A stretch of DNA of 64,000 nt, from NCBI RefSeq assembly GCF_901933205.1, contig NC_044573.1, positions 63,789,993-63,853,992 on the forward strand, read 5' to 3'. The position numbers were made by a program, and so were the translations under genes. Below, piece by piece: positions 25,397-40,162 of the stretch. The notes below the pieces were generated by a model that saw nothing but the letters and a program-made list of their open reading frames with translations, was not told the origin of the DNA and did not search any database. The DNA is from Camarhynchus parvulus. Its lineage: Eukaryota > Chordata > Aves > Passeriformes > Thraupidae. Each line of letters begins with the position of its first letter. Positions within the stretch are counted from its first letter, which is position 1.

Positions 25397-27908
25397 GTGA
25401 GTTGACACTGCTAAGTTCTGTATGTTTCTGAGAGTGAAACAATCCAAAACATTTTAAAGATGTTTTTCACAAGCTAACCGTACTTTTGCAAAGCTGTTGA
25501 GCGCATGCAGTTTTTTTCCTTGCTGGAGCCAAGTAATTGTTTTGGTAAGGGTTGATTAATTTAGTTCTGGATGAGTTGTGTGCATCAACTTGCATCTCTG
25601 CCACAAAGGGGGTGCTTGTGTTATGTTTTGATAATTGCAGTTGCAAGAAGTGCCAGATTTATACAGAGGAGTAATGTCCTGTACTACAGCACTCGATAAA
25701 CAAGTAGGGAAAAAGCAGAAACTTTCAAGGGAGTTGATAAAAGGACAATGCTTTCTGGTATTCATTGTGTGTGTCATATAGTGTGTGTCAGCAAAGAAAG
25801 TTTGCTCATCTTGCTGTGAGGAAAGCCTGTTTTCTCTTCTCATCTCCACTTCTGGTGGGAAGGAATTAATGTTTTATTGCATGGAATTTGACACATAGTT
25901 AACGATCTCTGAGAAGAATCAACAGTATCTAAAGATTGTCAGAATTTAGTTTGGATTAAATCATGATTAGTCAAAGGTGATCTTGTCAGGGAGGGGTACA
26001 GCCTCTACAATGGCAGTGTTTCCATAACATTGTCACCCTCCCTATACAACCTGTCACTGGAATTAAGCTGGAATGAGAGAGATGTAGTGAGACTTGAGGT
26101 TTTCTCCTTGCATTGACTTATTTCCCGAGTAAGACTTTTGAGACAGATAATGAATGACAGCAGGATTGTGATATACTTTTCTCCAGCAGCTTTCTATGCC
26201 TGATAAATTTTGCAAAAGGAGTAGCTGGAATGAGGAAGAACAGGAAGAATGAGTAGAAATGAAGTAAGGAATGCTGAATCAGTGTAAGACAGAAGGCTGT
26301 GTGGAGGGCTGAGCATTCCTGTGGAGAGGTCCAAATGCCTCAGTTAAGTCTGTCAGGCCTCTTTTGCACATAAGAAAATCCTTTCCACCCTCTTTCTGTT
26401 GCATCTGTCAGCTCATAACTTGCTTTCTGCTTCCTTTCATTTGTAAACAGTTGTTGGCTTTGGCAAAATAAATGTTTTGCTCGAATATTCAAGTTCTTGG
26501 GTGTAAAACTGAAATAATAAATGGTTATTAACGCAGAAGTTTTTTGGTTTTTTTTCCCCAGAGATGTAGGGGGGATGAAGTACTCTCATGGTGTGTATTT
26601 ATTTATAGCTTTAATCACTCCCAGACAAATGCTGCACAATAGTATTTTAAGATGCAGTATTTGAATTAAAACCATATCCTCCCCTCCCCCCTCTTGAGGG
26701 CTTCCCCATTTGAGGGGTGAGATGAAGGAGGAAATGAAACAGCAGCTCCTCATCAGATGTTCTGTTCTCCTCTGTAGGCAAGAGAATAATCTGTTCAGGG
26801 CTGGGTGGGGGGAGAGTAAAATAAAGAGGGGAAAGGTTGCAAGGTTGCAACAACAGATAGTTTGTGAAGTTTGTCTTTGGCAATGCTTTACAAAGGTTAG
26901 TTCTACTGCATCCTTAATGTTTCACATTTCCCACCACCTTGTTTGAAAAACTTTTAAGTAGCAGAAAAGAAAGTGTTAAAGAAAAAAGGTGGGAAACCTA
27001 ATGGTGAAATGAAGATTAATGGAGGAATCATATGACAGGCCTGGAAATTGATTGTATATGTTTATTTTTAGTGGAAGGGGTTGATGCCTATGATACCTAG
27101 TTGTCTGCATCTCTCAAGCTGCCCCCTGCACACATCCACAAAAAGAAAAGAGTATCATTCTCCTCTGTGGGACTGTCAGCCCAGACTGGTAATTGCAGAC
27201 TTGATGCTGGCCATCTGCTGCTGATGTGGTGCTGGGGAAGAAGATCCTGGGGCTTTTTCAGAGGGGAATTTTTTTCACAAGTTGGCAGATTATTACAGTT
27301 TTTAACAATGCTCAGATAATGAATTTTGGCCTTGCTATTTCCTTTCTGTTACAGCCACTAAAAATAAGAAACTTAATTTGAGAATTAGCATTAACATCTC
27401 CTTTAATTCTGAAGGTTGCAGCTGAGTTTGTTTGTACAGCTATATAGTTGCTAATAAATATGCTCATGCAGAGAATGGACTGCAGGTGCATTTAAAATAT
27501 ATTTTTAATGGGATTTTTTCATAACATCTTAAATGTTCTTTCAAATTCATCTTCTTACTCATACTTATTTCAGGAACATTCATTCTCTTTGAAAATGCAG
27601 GGTTTAAAAAAAGACAAGTACCTGTTGTGTTTGGCTCAAACCTGTGTGATTTGGAGGGGAGATGAATTTTGACAAAGACAGGAGAAAGAAACCTTTAATG
27701 TTAAAATGTATTCAGTTGATTGTATATTATTTGTGCAAAGGTGGGAAGATTAGGAAATGAAATAGGCAGTGGAGTTGGAATTGCATGATGTTGATGTGGG
27801 ATCTGAGGACAGAAATTTATAAACCTTAAATGTGGGGATGTTGTTGTTTGGGTAGATCTGACACTTTTAATTGAGAGTGCTCTAAATTTAAAGATTAAAA
27901 GGCATTTT

Positions 27909-27950
27909 ATATCTGTTTAAACTACCGTTATATCTGTTTAAACTACAGTT
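27909..27950. repeat. 21-bp tandem duplication, two copies
   Basis: Two adjacent 21-base units starting ATATCTGTTTAAACTAC differ at a single base (ccgtt versus cagtt). This is a recent local slippage or duplication event within CEP85L intron 2. Confidence 0.95.
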
Positions 27951-30029
27951 AATGTGTTTGGGGTTTTTTTATTTGTTTCCTGTCAGTTTGTGTCTTTTTG
28001 CACTCATATTTAACAACTGTTGTGATACCTGTGTATAACCATTCTTTCAGTAGCACTTACAGAAGAAATACGAAGTTTATATTTTAAGTGTTTTTGAGAC
28101 TGTTTTTATTTGGGTTACCTAATTAGATAATCAGGGGCTTGGCAGAAATTAAATGGTCTCTAAACCCCAGCAGAGCTCTTTCTCTTGTGCACATTCTGAG
28201 TTTTGCCTTTTAGAACAGGAGGGACAAGAACTAGATATTAATGTGGTGAGATACAGGGCTCATGATTATTGCAGACCAGAACATTTTCCTTCATCAGATA
28301 AGCTTGTTGTGCTGTGGAAAGTCCCCAGATCTTTCTCCCTTATTGTTACATACAATTCATTTAATTTAATTTAATATTTCTGGTTGCAAACTAATAGTGT
28401 GAAAATTCATAGAATGTTACTTTCCTGGAAGAAAGAGATTGGATGCAGAGAATCAGTTACTACTTTTTTAGGAGTTGATGTTCTTCCAATTTAACTTTAA
28501 TAAACCCCGTTTTCTAATAACCTTCCAACAACTTCTCTGGAATGCTTAGCTGATAGAATAGGAACTTGTTTTGATGTTATGAGACCCAGAGGTCTATTAT
28601 TGTCTATAATTTTTAAGGGCATATATTATCTTCTTAAGGATTTAAAAAAATCCTAATTACTTCAATTGAATTGTAGCATTTCTTTATATGCCAAGGAACA
28701 TGGGCAACCAGAATCAGTTACTTGGTTTTGCTCTTTCAAGCACTCTTTCTTCCAGCAGATCCCAAGCATGGTATTCTAGTGCTTTTTTTTTTCATTAAGG
28801 AGAAAAAGAAAAGTTAATAGATATAACTATTCAATATAGTGATGGGCAGAAGTGAATTTCAGGAAACAAAATTTAATTATGAAGTATCTTGAGGGGGATT
28901 TTCTTCTGCTGCTAAAGATAATGGGATTGGGGATTGACAATGCATAGGTGAAACATGTAGATTGTGCTATCAGTTTGGTATCACAAAAGTGTCATAACAT
29001 AAGGATCCTAGATCTTGATTGCTGGCAGTGCTCACAGTGTTCTGTGATTTTGAAAGATGATGGATTTTCATAGAAGTTCCTGATTTTAATTGAATTGAGG
29101 TTAATCTCTATGCCCTTGGATCCTGGCAAGTATTGGCATATGTTTGGTGAAGTGGCTTGATTATTTGGAAGGTAGAAAATAATCATGTTTGAGGCATTTT
29201 TTCTTGTTTCCTTCCTTTCTGCTTGCCAAGTCTCACATTATGAAGCGGTGTCCAGCCCTGTGTGAGTCAGAGTTATTGTGTTACTTGGATATTATCTACC
29301 CTGACAATCAGAAATGTGCACTGCACTTAAGCCTGTATTAGTCTCTAGTCCTTGTAAGTGGTATTGCCATGGCTTGCTAGAATAAAGTGTCTGTATGGCT
29401 GATGGGAGTATAAAGATTAATGCTCAGAGTTTGGCTGTTTATTTTTTGGGGGGTTTTAGGATTTAATAAAAAAAAGGTTATTTCAGATTCTGGTAGCCTA
29501 TTCCCAGGATTTCATGAATAGGGAAAAATTATGCTAATAATTTTCCACTAAAATAAGATGGAGAAACTGCTTTAAGTAACAGTGACATACTCCGTGTGAA
29601 CTTGTGTACTCTGAATTTGAAACTGGCTTGAACTAAACTAAAGGCACTTTACTGGTGTCGTACATGAATGTTCTGAAGTTAAAGCTGCTGCTTTAACTTC
29701 ATACTTTGCCTTCTTTTGTGACAGTTTCTCCATAGGAACAAGCTCTCACAGTATGCTCAGTTTTCCTCACATAAAAAATACCAGCAGGGCTTTTTTCTGG
29801 CTAGTGGGAGTGTTCTGCACAGTGAACTTGGTGCATTTTGCCTTCAGCTAACATCAGTAGTTGTTTCTCAGAAAAATTATTTCTGTTGTTCTAATTGGAA
29901 ATAACTCAGTGAGAAGAAGTTCTGCTTACTTAGACTTTAGTGGCATTCTCCTCATTACTGTGCAAAAAGTAATTTCTGTCATATGATAGATTTTGGAGCT
30001 ATGTCACTGAGTTGTACCAGAATGTTTAA

Positions 30030-30452
30030 ATGGTGAGATGGAGGAGAGGATCAGAAGGGCAAGAAACCGGGAAAAAAACTCCCAAACTTCAGATTTGAGA
30101 TAAAGACAGTTTAATAATGAAAGAAAAAGTGAGTGAACATTGTGATGTAAATGCACCACCAGGAGACTGATGCCCAGCCCGTCTCTGAGCAACAAATACT
30201 TCTGAAGAAACCTGCCCCTCAGTTTCATTGCTGAGCATGACATTGAATGGTATGGAATCTCTTCGGTATTTCAGGTCAGCTGTCCCAGCTGTGTCCTCTC
30301 CCAGCCTCTTGTGCACCCCTCTCTGGGGTGGCAGAGGCCGTGGTGCCGTGTCAGTGCTTCTCAGCAAAAGCAGAGACTGTGCTGTGTTCCCAAAACAAGC
30401 ACCATAGGGGCTGCTGTGAAGGAAATGACCTCTCTCCCAGCTAAACTCTACA
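30030..30452 (-). mobile_element. Avian ERV solo-LTR fragment, minus orientation
   Basis: Read on the minus strand it begins near 30452 with TGTAGAGTTTAGCTGGGAGA, a diverged form of the common avian LTR start TGTGCTGGTTTTGGCTGGGA. It runs through 'cccctatggtgcttgttttg' and ends beyond the landmark that reads 'ttgagataaagacagttta' on the plus strand (about 30097). The internal sequence 'attgctgagcatgacattg' is shared with the copy at 48.7 kb. There is no gag, pol or env sequence, so this is a solo or truncated LTR. The right boundary is sharp and the left boundary is uncertain. Confidence 0.75.
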
Positions 30453-33249
30453 ATTTCTGCCTCTTATTCCAGGTCATTTTCATCATGCTCAGGTGAAATA
30501 CCAGGTAGATGTTTTTAATGTCCTGTAATCTGTGTTTTTGGAGTGTGGTGGGTATCTGGTGTTCTGATGAGAAAAACAAGGAGCATTGCAAAATTCTCTC
30601 ACCTGTACTTAGGTTAATATCATGAGACCTGGGCATGCCAGTCATTATGCATCTTTGCTGGGGGATTTCAGGGAGGACTTTTCACTTTTCCTTGCTGCTA
30701 TAATGTCAAAGAAGACTCTCTGGCCTGTGTTCAGCAGTTCTGTAGCTCAGGATCTCATGAAGGGGAGCAGGAGTCAGATCAGTTTCAGAAAAGCCACAGA
30801 GAGGAACAGTTGTAGCCTTAGACTATTTTTCTGTGAACACTGGAAACATTCCTGTCGCTAGTCAGTATTTAATGTACATATTCAAGTAGCCTTTGCAGCC
30901 TTCTCTGAAGAAATCACAGGACTCATTTTTAATCCTTTCCACTGTAGACAGAATAGTGCACTTAGTGATGGACTTGAGGCATTTGGGATACAGGCCACAA
31001 GTTCCTTGTAGCCAGAAAAAGCCCATTGCTGCAGCCTGGAGTTGTAGCCTGGGGCTTGACAGAGCAGATTATTTGTATCCCCCACAGAAAAGTTTGTAAA
31101 TCTCTGGTTTTTAACAGTTTGACAAGACTATCCATTTCTGGAGGGCTTATACTTCACTCTTTCTTAGTTTTTGTTCAGCAGACCTCTTTCTACTGCAATG
31201 TATGCACAGATTAAACTTTTTTCTTAGTGCAAAGTCCAGTTAATGTATTTAATGTCATCCTTTGTTTTAGCCGTGATTTCAGTGTGCTGATAATAAGTAA
31301 TTTCTGTAAAAGTTCCCTTTGAAGTAGAACATAAAAGCTCACTGTTAGAGAAAACCTTTTTCAGGGCTTTGCTTGTGTTTCTGTGATAAGTCAGATGGAG
31401 TTTTCACATCGGTTTTGGCAGCATAAAAGCAGCACTGAGGAAGAACAATGTGCAGAGACCACTTGCGCATGAAGCATGGTTACTCCATCTCACTTCCTGA
31501 ATCTCTGACTTTCCTCACGTTGGGGGAATTAGAGGTCTGTAAGAGGAAGTGAGAAATACTCAGCAAATGACAAGTCTGATCAGTTAGCCCAGGTTTGGGG
31601 TAGAATGAAAGTTTGAATAATGGGGACTGGTAATGGAGGGGGCAGAGGGTAAAGCCTCAAGAATGCTTGTCTGTCTGCTCATGGGGCATTTGTTTGCAGC
31701 AACCTCACTTGAGTAGTAGCTGTTAACAGCTGCCGGGGTTTTTTTCAGACAGAATATGAGCAAGTTTGTTGCTTTTGATATGTTAAATTCCTTTGAGAAC
31801 TGTGATTGGTTTGTTTTAAAAACAATTACTATTACCATAAACTATTTTTACCATCTTAAATGCTTCTTAGCCCATCAAATTTCAAAAGAAAACTGGTATG
31901 GGTTTTTCCCAATGCAAAACATGGTGAAAGAAATCTCTTAAGGTTTTTTTCTTCCTCTTAGAGGGCTGACAGATAAGGTTTTGCTATGACAATGACTTGT
32001 GTTTGTGTCAGCGGCAGGCATGAAAGTCAGCATTGTAGAAGTGTTGTCAGCTACACAGAGGTCACTTCTTTGCCCCTGCAGCATGTTCTAGTATAGCTGT
32101 CCTGTGCAATAGGTTAAAAAGATTATGCCTTATTCGGCTTATATAAGTAAATACAACTTATGCAACAAATACCTTTGTAGTGAATACTCAAGCTTTGTCT
32201 GCAGAAAAACATTTCTGAGGCATCCCAAAGCAGGAAATGTTGGTTGTATACATCTAAACAGTATTTTCTGTGTATGGGTGTATTGTTTTTAAAATGTCTG
32301 TTAAGTAGCAAGATCAGAAAAAAACCAGAAGGCAACTTAGGTGTTTGTGTATGAATAAAATGAAGTCTGTCCGTAAAGGCAGAAAGACGATTGGCAGGAA
32401 AAAAGGCAGTGTTCAGTTCCCTCTAATGTCTCTGACACCAGTCCTCTTTGCAGCTTTCTCTAAGTTTTTTGTAATAACAATGAAAACCGGAAAGCATACT
32501 GGAGTAACCTCTCTAATTTTATGTCAGTTTCTTCTTGGTCCGTTTCCAGAATTCCTGTGATGTTCAGGAATTGCACCCTCTTCTGTTCCCTGTTCTCTGT
32601 GCCGCTGTTCTTCCCGGGGCTTAATCCTTGAAATAGAAAAAGCGGTAACAATGAAATATTTAGAAGGAATTAGTTACATTTATGAATGGCATAAACATAA
32701 ATTAGCATCTCCCTCCATGTTAACTGTTACTACGTTACAATTTAAGCCTTGTTCCTCTATATGACTGGATTTTTTTTTAAACTCTTACTGCATTGAGTAG
32801 AAAGTTTATAAGGATGTTGCTAACAACTTGAATGGATTGCAGAGATTCCTGTTTGGGTTTTTTTTCCTATGAGCTTAGTGTCCCAGAAGAAATGGCATTC
32901 CTGTTTTGAGATCACAACATAATGCCTTTGATAGTATGGCCCTGAAAAAGGGATGGAAGTGGAAAAAAATTTGCTTTCATCTTGCCAGATAATAATACAA
33001 GTATGGCATGGCAGTCATCTCTTAAATAAATTACTCACCTGGTCCTGAATGCCAGTGTCATATTCTACCTGGTTGTAGGTTGGCTCCTTGCAACTCAACT
33101 GGTTTTGATAATTTAAATGCCACTGCCTACCTCATGTGAAAATGGGAAGGAAATTGTTTAGTTCGGATATTTTTAATGCAAAACTAAGGATTTTAGCCTC
33201 TTTGAGAAAGAATTAGCATATTGCCATGCTATTGGATCATAGAAATCTG

Positions 33250-33490
33250 GTTTGGAGAGAACTGCAGGAGACTTCTGTTTCAAGCCTTGTGCTCAGAGCA
33301 GGATCATCACCAAAATAGACCAGGTCAGCCCTGACTTTGCCTTTCTGATTCTTGAAAACCTTCCCAGGTACCTCAAAATCTTTGAATAACCTTGTCCCAG
33401 TGTTATAAGATGTCCTTGTGAAGAATTTTCCCCTGATGTGTAGCCAAAACCTACCAAGCCATAGTTTTTCTGTTGTTGACCCTTATTTTT
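33250..33490 (-). repeat. Old CR1 LINE fragment, antisense
   Basis: The order 'gtgctcagagcaggatcatc', 'gaccaggtcagccctgactt' and 'tgaagaattttcccctgatg' matches an antisense CR1 of an older, well-worn subfamily. It lies in CEP85L intron 2. It has no open frame. Confidence 0.65.
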
Positions 33491-34511
33491 ATCTGCTACT
33501 ACCAGGAATAGTCAAGCAAATTTAATTAATTTAACTATTAATTTATGTACTTTTTTGAGGAGTGGGGAAAGGTGTGAGAGTGGGTTCTTACTGTTTTCTT
33601 TTTTTTTTTTTAATGGCCAAAGCTGTGTACCAGTTCATGTTATCTCCTATTGTTTTTAGCAAGTCTGAACTATAAACCAGAGTTTAAATACATGTATATA
33701 TTTTTGATACATCTTGCATTGAATGTGTCTCTGTGTTTGGGCTGCTATTTTTGAGCATACAGGATGATTCTAGTCTTGATGTTGGTCTATGAATCAGAAG
33801 ACTGTATTATGTGCATTTTTCTTAAGTTGTATAACTATCATAAACTCTTAGTGGCACATCCTTTTCCATCCAGGAATTAGTCTGTCCCTGTCAAAGGCTA
33901 AAAATATTTTGTATTTTCAAAAATAGAACTGTCTTTCTTGGTTGATTTAAACAATGGCATTTATTGTGTGAAATGGCAGGAGGTTTTCAGTTTTCCTGTT
34001 TGTAAGTTTTAATCTGTAGGAGTACCTAGAGATTCAGGACAGGATTATAGTTTATTGTTCTATCTTACATAAAAATTCTAAAGAAGCAAACACTTTTTAA
34101 CTGGGTGAGAGGTGTTTCTGCAGTAAGCTTTTCTTTAGAGAGGTGCTATGGTTAAAAGTACTTCTTTCTTTCTCATTGCATCAGCCATCTGCATGCAGTC
34201 ATACTTTGCTGTTGAGAGTCATGGCAAGGTTTTAATTCTAATTAGCTCAGCTAGAAAACTGAACTAAAAATATGTTCAGAGTGATAGAAAGGGAATTGGA
34301 TTCGCTAGGGCATCCATAATGGGGTTGTGTTCTCCTCATGTGTTAGAGAAATCTTCGTAGACAAAAGGAGTTTAGTTGAAAAAAATTTAGACTAATGAGA
34401 ATTCAAATGAGATGTGCAGAATTCTTGTTTTTTACTATTATGCCCTATTTAGACTAGGAGAAAAAATTCTCATGATAAAAAGAAATCTCATGTGAAGAAA
34501 ACACACTTCAG

Positions 34512-34574
34512 AGAGGTTGGAACAAGATCATCTTTGATGCCCTTTTAGCTCAAGACATTCTCTGATTCTGTGAA
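34512..34574 (+). repeat. CR1 LINE 3' tail, sense
   Basis: A short remnant with 'gaggttggaacaagatcatc', 'tttgatgccc' and 'cattctctgattctgtgaa' corresponds to the terminal 60 or so bases of CR1. It is a 5'-truncated insertion. Confidence 0.8.
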
Positions 34575-37500
34575 AACAAGTGCAATTTCTTGTGGTGGTT
34601 GCTTGGATATCTATTGTCTAATATAGCTTCTGAAAGGCTCTGAGTGAAGTGAGTCATGGCTTCTGTAAAACTGGGACGTGTCTGATGGGGATCTTAGGTT
34701 GCTTTCTCTCTCCTCAGTTCATGTCAGTGTCCCCCAGTCTGGTATTCCTTTTCAGATCTCATTATTCCCCCATCTCCTCTCCCCTAGTGGAGTTCAGGAA
34801 GAAGAGGGGGGAAAACAAATCTGACTTCAAGCAGCCCACAGGATAGAGATGCTTTCCACATACAAGCCTTTACATTAAATCTTTGTCACCTTGATCAGGA
34901 ATTCAGATGATCTTACTAGTTGACACTGAGGATGCTATGACAGAGGACTTCAGTACAGGAGGCCTATATGGGTTAGTTTTATGTACACAACTGCTCCAGT
35001 TTGTTGGTTTTCTATTTTTTCAGTGTCAGTCCCCAAAAAAAAAAGAAAAGGAAAAAAAAATATTAAAGTACTAAAAGGTTGTTCTGGCCAAATTCCTGTT
35101 TTAAAATCTGTGATTTCTGCTGTTCCAAATGGCTCCATTCTTGTAACACTTGGGTCTTCACTTAAGAACAGTATATTATGTAAATAGAAGAAGGAACAGT
35201 CCATGATTTATACTGGTAGTATTTCAGCTTTTGGAATATCTTTATGAGATGGTGCAGTAGTACTTTCTTCCTTCAGCTCCTGTGTAGTGTCCCACACCCA
35301 CATTTTTGCTCCTGCTGATTTTTTTCTTATTTTCCTTTGTGAAATAAGATCTGGGATAGTTGCATTGTTTTTCTACATGTTAAGAATGACATCAATAAGT
35401 GATGTAATCAGACTCTTGTGGAATATGAAGAAGTGGTCTATATGTAGACATGATGAGTGAAAACAAAAATTGAAGCTTCTGTATTTACCCATGAGTAGAA
35501 TTTGATTTTTTAACGGAAATTAACATTTTTTTAATCCTTAGTGGAAATTGTAATGGATTATTGTGTAAGAAGGTGAGGAATGTGAAAAATTCAGAATCTC
35601 TTAATTATATACTTCTGAAGTTGTGGGATGAAATGGGAATTCAAAAATAGGTGGGAATATTATGACTATATATGAGTATTTACTTTAGTTAGTTCTGGCA
35701 GGTACCATAGCCCGGTAGAATTAATAAGACATGTGACTTCTGGCCAAAAGTTCATGTTTATGTGGTTCTGGGAGTGTGGAGTACTCCCATAAGAGTAGTA
35801 TACCTCTAATTTACTGTAAAAGTTAAAGAACATTAATTTGACTGATGCTTACATGAGTGGGTGTTATTCCAGCTGTTGAGAAGTGTGGGACTGGGAGCAG
35901 GATATGCTTGGTCAAGTTCTAAGTCTGATACCAGACTTGAAGAAGCACGAATTCTTTTTTTTTCTGATATCTTCTGAAGCTTACTGATTTGTAAGGCTAG
36001 TTAAATCAGTTTATTTTATTACATGTGCTTATATAAACAGATTTATTAATATGCTTTATATGAGAGTTTCTGTTTGCATATATATATAGATAACAGTTAC
36101 TATGCTTGTTTTTCCAACATCATTAATGTTTTTGGCTTATAATTACTAAAGATATAAATGGAAATCTTAAAATAAAGTGCATTACAAAAAGACAGGGTAA
36201 ATAAAGATATTTGGAGGTTCTGTTAAGAAGCCATTCTTGCATTCAATGTTTATAATAGTTATTGATTCAGTTATTTCTGCTACTTCATTATTTCAATATT
36301 GTAATCGTGTCTAGTATGCCTATAAATGTTAGTCCAAGATGCAAAAGGGAATTAAGCAGTGTGTGATTATAAAAATACTCTGTTCAAGGTGAAGCCTGCT
36401 AGATTTGATTATCAAAAATCATTTGTGTTGACCTCTCTTCTGAAGCTGAAGTGCATCAATAACCTTACACCACTTGAGCAGGGATGTGAAGATCTTTATG
36501 TTGCTTCTAAAATTGCTACCCTTTGCAGAGTTTCAGATTTCATCCTGGTAGCTGGGATGTGGGCTGAATGCCATTACAGTTTGCTATGTTAGGGATTTAC
36601 TGGTGCTATTGGGTAACTGATGAACACTGTGGATACCGCATTGCGCAAAATTACTGTCTTGCATTTCTCTGGGGTGGAAGATGACTTCAGTTACTAACAT
36701 AATTAGACAGATTTTTTTAAATTTAAATGCTTTCTGAAAGTATGCAATTCAGACTTTCTTAGCTAGTGGTTATGGAACTGACTTTATTTGAGAGCCAGAG
36801 ATCAGGTCTCAGGTCTACGACACCAACTTTTATGATAGACTTTGATCCCTGCTTGTTCTGTTTAAAAAATAAGATCTGAAATGGAGTCTAGCTTTTGAAA
36901 AGAATTCTCTAATTTCTGGAACATGCTGTGCTTCCCCACCTTAACTGAGGTGTTCCTTAACAGGCTGCAGAGCAGAGAAGAAACAGTTCTGTTTTGTTTT
37001 GTTTTCTTTGTGGGGATCAGAGCACTGCTAATGTGCTTGGATGCCATAGTGATAAGTACTATAAATATCCAAATGTATGAGCCAACAACTGGAAATAAAT
37101 TTGTAAACACTAAATTCTTTCCATTATCAAAGGCAGCAATTGAAACATTTTCTGCTCTCCCACCTCTTGGTCTGTACTTTTAATTGTGCACATCACAGAA
37201 GACAAGAAGGGCATAAAAACTGTCTTCAAGTATTCCTGGGGAGCGAAGTGATCACTAAACCTATTGAAGGAAAATGTAATTCAGATTGTTTGTGTTCAAG
37301 CTTGTTAGTTGTCTGTAAACAGTGAACCACTCTTCTGTTTAAATGAAGTCCAAAACAGGGTAGCAGTACAGGTAGTAGCACTTAAAATAGCTGCAGTTAT
37401 TATGTCCTGTGATGTGCTGTGTGTAAGCATGAAGGGCTGTGTTCAGTAGTGCTGGAGATTCCATGGGTACTCAAGGAGGTGTGTTGGCAGTGAACCAGCA

Positions 37501-40162
37501 TCCCCATTCAGGTGCTAGGTAAACCTCACTGTTGGGAATTGAGATGCCAGATTGATTTCTAAAATTAAGGTGATCAAATCCCAAACTGCACCAAGGAAGG
37601 ACTTCTTTTTGTGTGTATGTATGGCATCTTCTTTTTGTTTTGTATGCTTTAGCATGTTTTATCTTAACTACAGAAATAATCTCAAATATGCAAACTGTAG
37701 TTGGGTTAGAGTTCTGTTTTCTACAGTAGATCAAGTCTTTTAATCTGGGACTGCTGATATAATTTGTAGCAAGTGTGTTTCATTCCAGGGAGGATGAATT
37801 CAATGGACCAAATGGTGCCTGACATATATACGATTTGGCAAAGGAACTTCTGTTCTTTCAGGATGAGAAACATTCTGTTAAAGCATTTTTTATAATTAAT
37901 TACTTATATTTTCTAGCTTTTATGATTTAGTTGAATTTATTGCTTTCATTTAATTAGTGTGCTAATCATAAAATTTTCCAAGTCTTTGTAATGTCAGGGC
38001 ACTAAGCTCTTTTGGCATAGGAAGTAGGGGGGAAAAACAACTTTAGAAATGGATTGCCAGTGAAAGAATGGGGAAGCTCTAAATTGCTGTTAATTTTTTA
38101 AAAATTTATTTTAGAAATTATTTACAAGGCTAAATCTCTTCAGTAGGAAAAGCTGTAATAAAAGACTCTACTGGTCATTACGTGTTTCTCTCCTGATTCA
38201 CTATCAGTTTATTTAAGCATTGGTTATAATTAAAATCAGATCTTTCAGCCATTCTTGTCAACCGGTACAAATGGCCTTTAATTTTCAGGATACTTCTAAA
38301 AAATGTGACATACAGATTCATTTTAATAGTACAGACAGACTACCTGCAGTGAAAACACACTCTTAAGAATTAATGCATGCATGAAGTTTGGGTTTGTTTT
38401 TCTTCCAGCCTTTAAAATGATACTTCATGGCTTCTTTGTGGATGGACATATAAGGAAGTAATAGTTCCCTTCTGGAGTGGAGGCTTGTTTTTTAAAGTAC
38501 AGAAATCCTCCAAAGAGAGGGAGATTTGGTTCTAAATACATCTTCAGAATTAACACTGCTAATTTCACCTTTGTAGCATTTACTTTTCTCAAACTGTCCT
38601 CCAAAAAAGATCTAAAATTAAGTCTTCAGGGTATATGAAGGTTGGGGGTCCTGGAGGAAAAGTTGGTTATGGGCAGTACAGAACTGTGAATCCCTCTCCT
38701 TTGTTTTCTGCTGTAGGTAAATTCTGTATTAGAATTAGAACAACTCTCTGTTCCTAGTAGTCTTAGTACCATGGCTCCACAAGTGTGCCTGAAAAATAGA
38801 ATGTTAAAAGCTGGAGTCAAAACAGTGAAAACCAAATGGTGCACAAAAGCAAAGGGTTTTCCACATCTGTTTATTATATTGTAATCAGTTTTGTGGGATG
38901 GAATGCAGAAACTCTTCCATATCTTCTTGTTGCCACTGTTGCTTTAAGAAATGTTTCTGTTAGTAATAGGAATCTTGCTGTAAGAAAAAGCTGGGAGTTC
39001 CAGGTGGATCTTACACTCCTTTCCTCTAAGTTTGTTACTACTTTGTTTTGCTTGAATTTGTGAAATTTAAAAAGGTAACCAGGGTAGCCAGTACCACTCA
39101 GTGTAAAGAGCAGTAGGAGGAAGCAGGTAAAGTTTGTAAGTGACATGAGTCTAATTGTTGTAAGAGTTTGTCTTTTGTTCTTCATTTGGAAAATACAGAT
39201 AATGATACTTAATTTTTGAAGTATAAGATGTGGCTTCTTCTGTAGGCTATAGAGCTGTGCTACAATCCAATTTAAAGTTAATCCTCTGTGACCTGAGCTG
39301 AGTTCCAGATGGTGACCTACATGTGGAGCAGGCTGTTAATTTGTTATCAAAGCCCTGATGTGTCTAAGAAACTTTAAGGGAAGGTGGGATTAGTGTATGG
39401 TAAATGAAGGATAGAGTAACAAAGCTAGGAATATAAAGGTTAAAAATGGAATGCTAAAGCTACTTCTGTAACATTGTATTTTACTTCTTTCTGTTTTTAC
39501 TTTGCAGGGTTTTAGTAACATTTTTTTTCTTTTTTCCCCCCCAATTTCTTATTTAAATTTCCCAAATTTCTTATTGTGGTTTTCCCCAAATCTTAATAAT
39601 TAAGTAGACTGCTAGGTCTGCAAGACACCTACTCCAGTTGAATATTAACTACTCTTAACATATTACCATCTCTTTTACCATTTGGGGATCAGCATCAAGG
39701 AGAGAGACTTCCCCAGTGAGTTAAGTTACTCTGGAAGCACCCGTTGAACTTTTGGGATTGCTAGGGATGGCTTCTGGCCTTTGGAAGGGATTCCTGCTTG
39801 ACACAGGCATTCCTGAAGTGTATTAAGTAAATTGCTTGTGGCCCATGAAGTGCTTCCAAGAGGTGCAGAGCAGCAGCAGTGCTGCAGCAGGGCAGGCTGG
39901 CTGTGCTTGGCGACCTGGGCTGACCTTGGTCTGCAGCAGGAGGAAGGAGTCAGGCAGGGACAGTGCTGCTGTGAAGCAGGGAGAACCAGCAAGCAGTATC
40001 CTCCTGCCTCACTGCACCCATGGCAGCCTCACTGCTGGGGCTGCTCACAGCACCTGCTGCTGCCTGTTAAAGGATTTCTGTTTGCATCTGAGTAGTGTAT
40101 GTGTGGTTCTGATTGTACAGAAGTCTCTGTGATACTTGGAAGAGTTACCAATTCAAGGGCTG

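Noticed and set aside
25177..25431. Read-through frame around exon 2 starting in intron 1
   Set aside because: The conserved part begins exactly after the AG at 25234 and stops at the donor, so the flanking residues are intronic.
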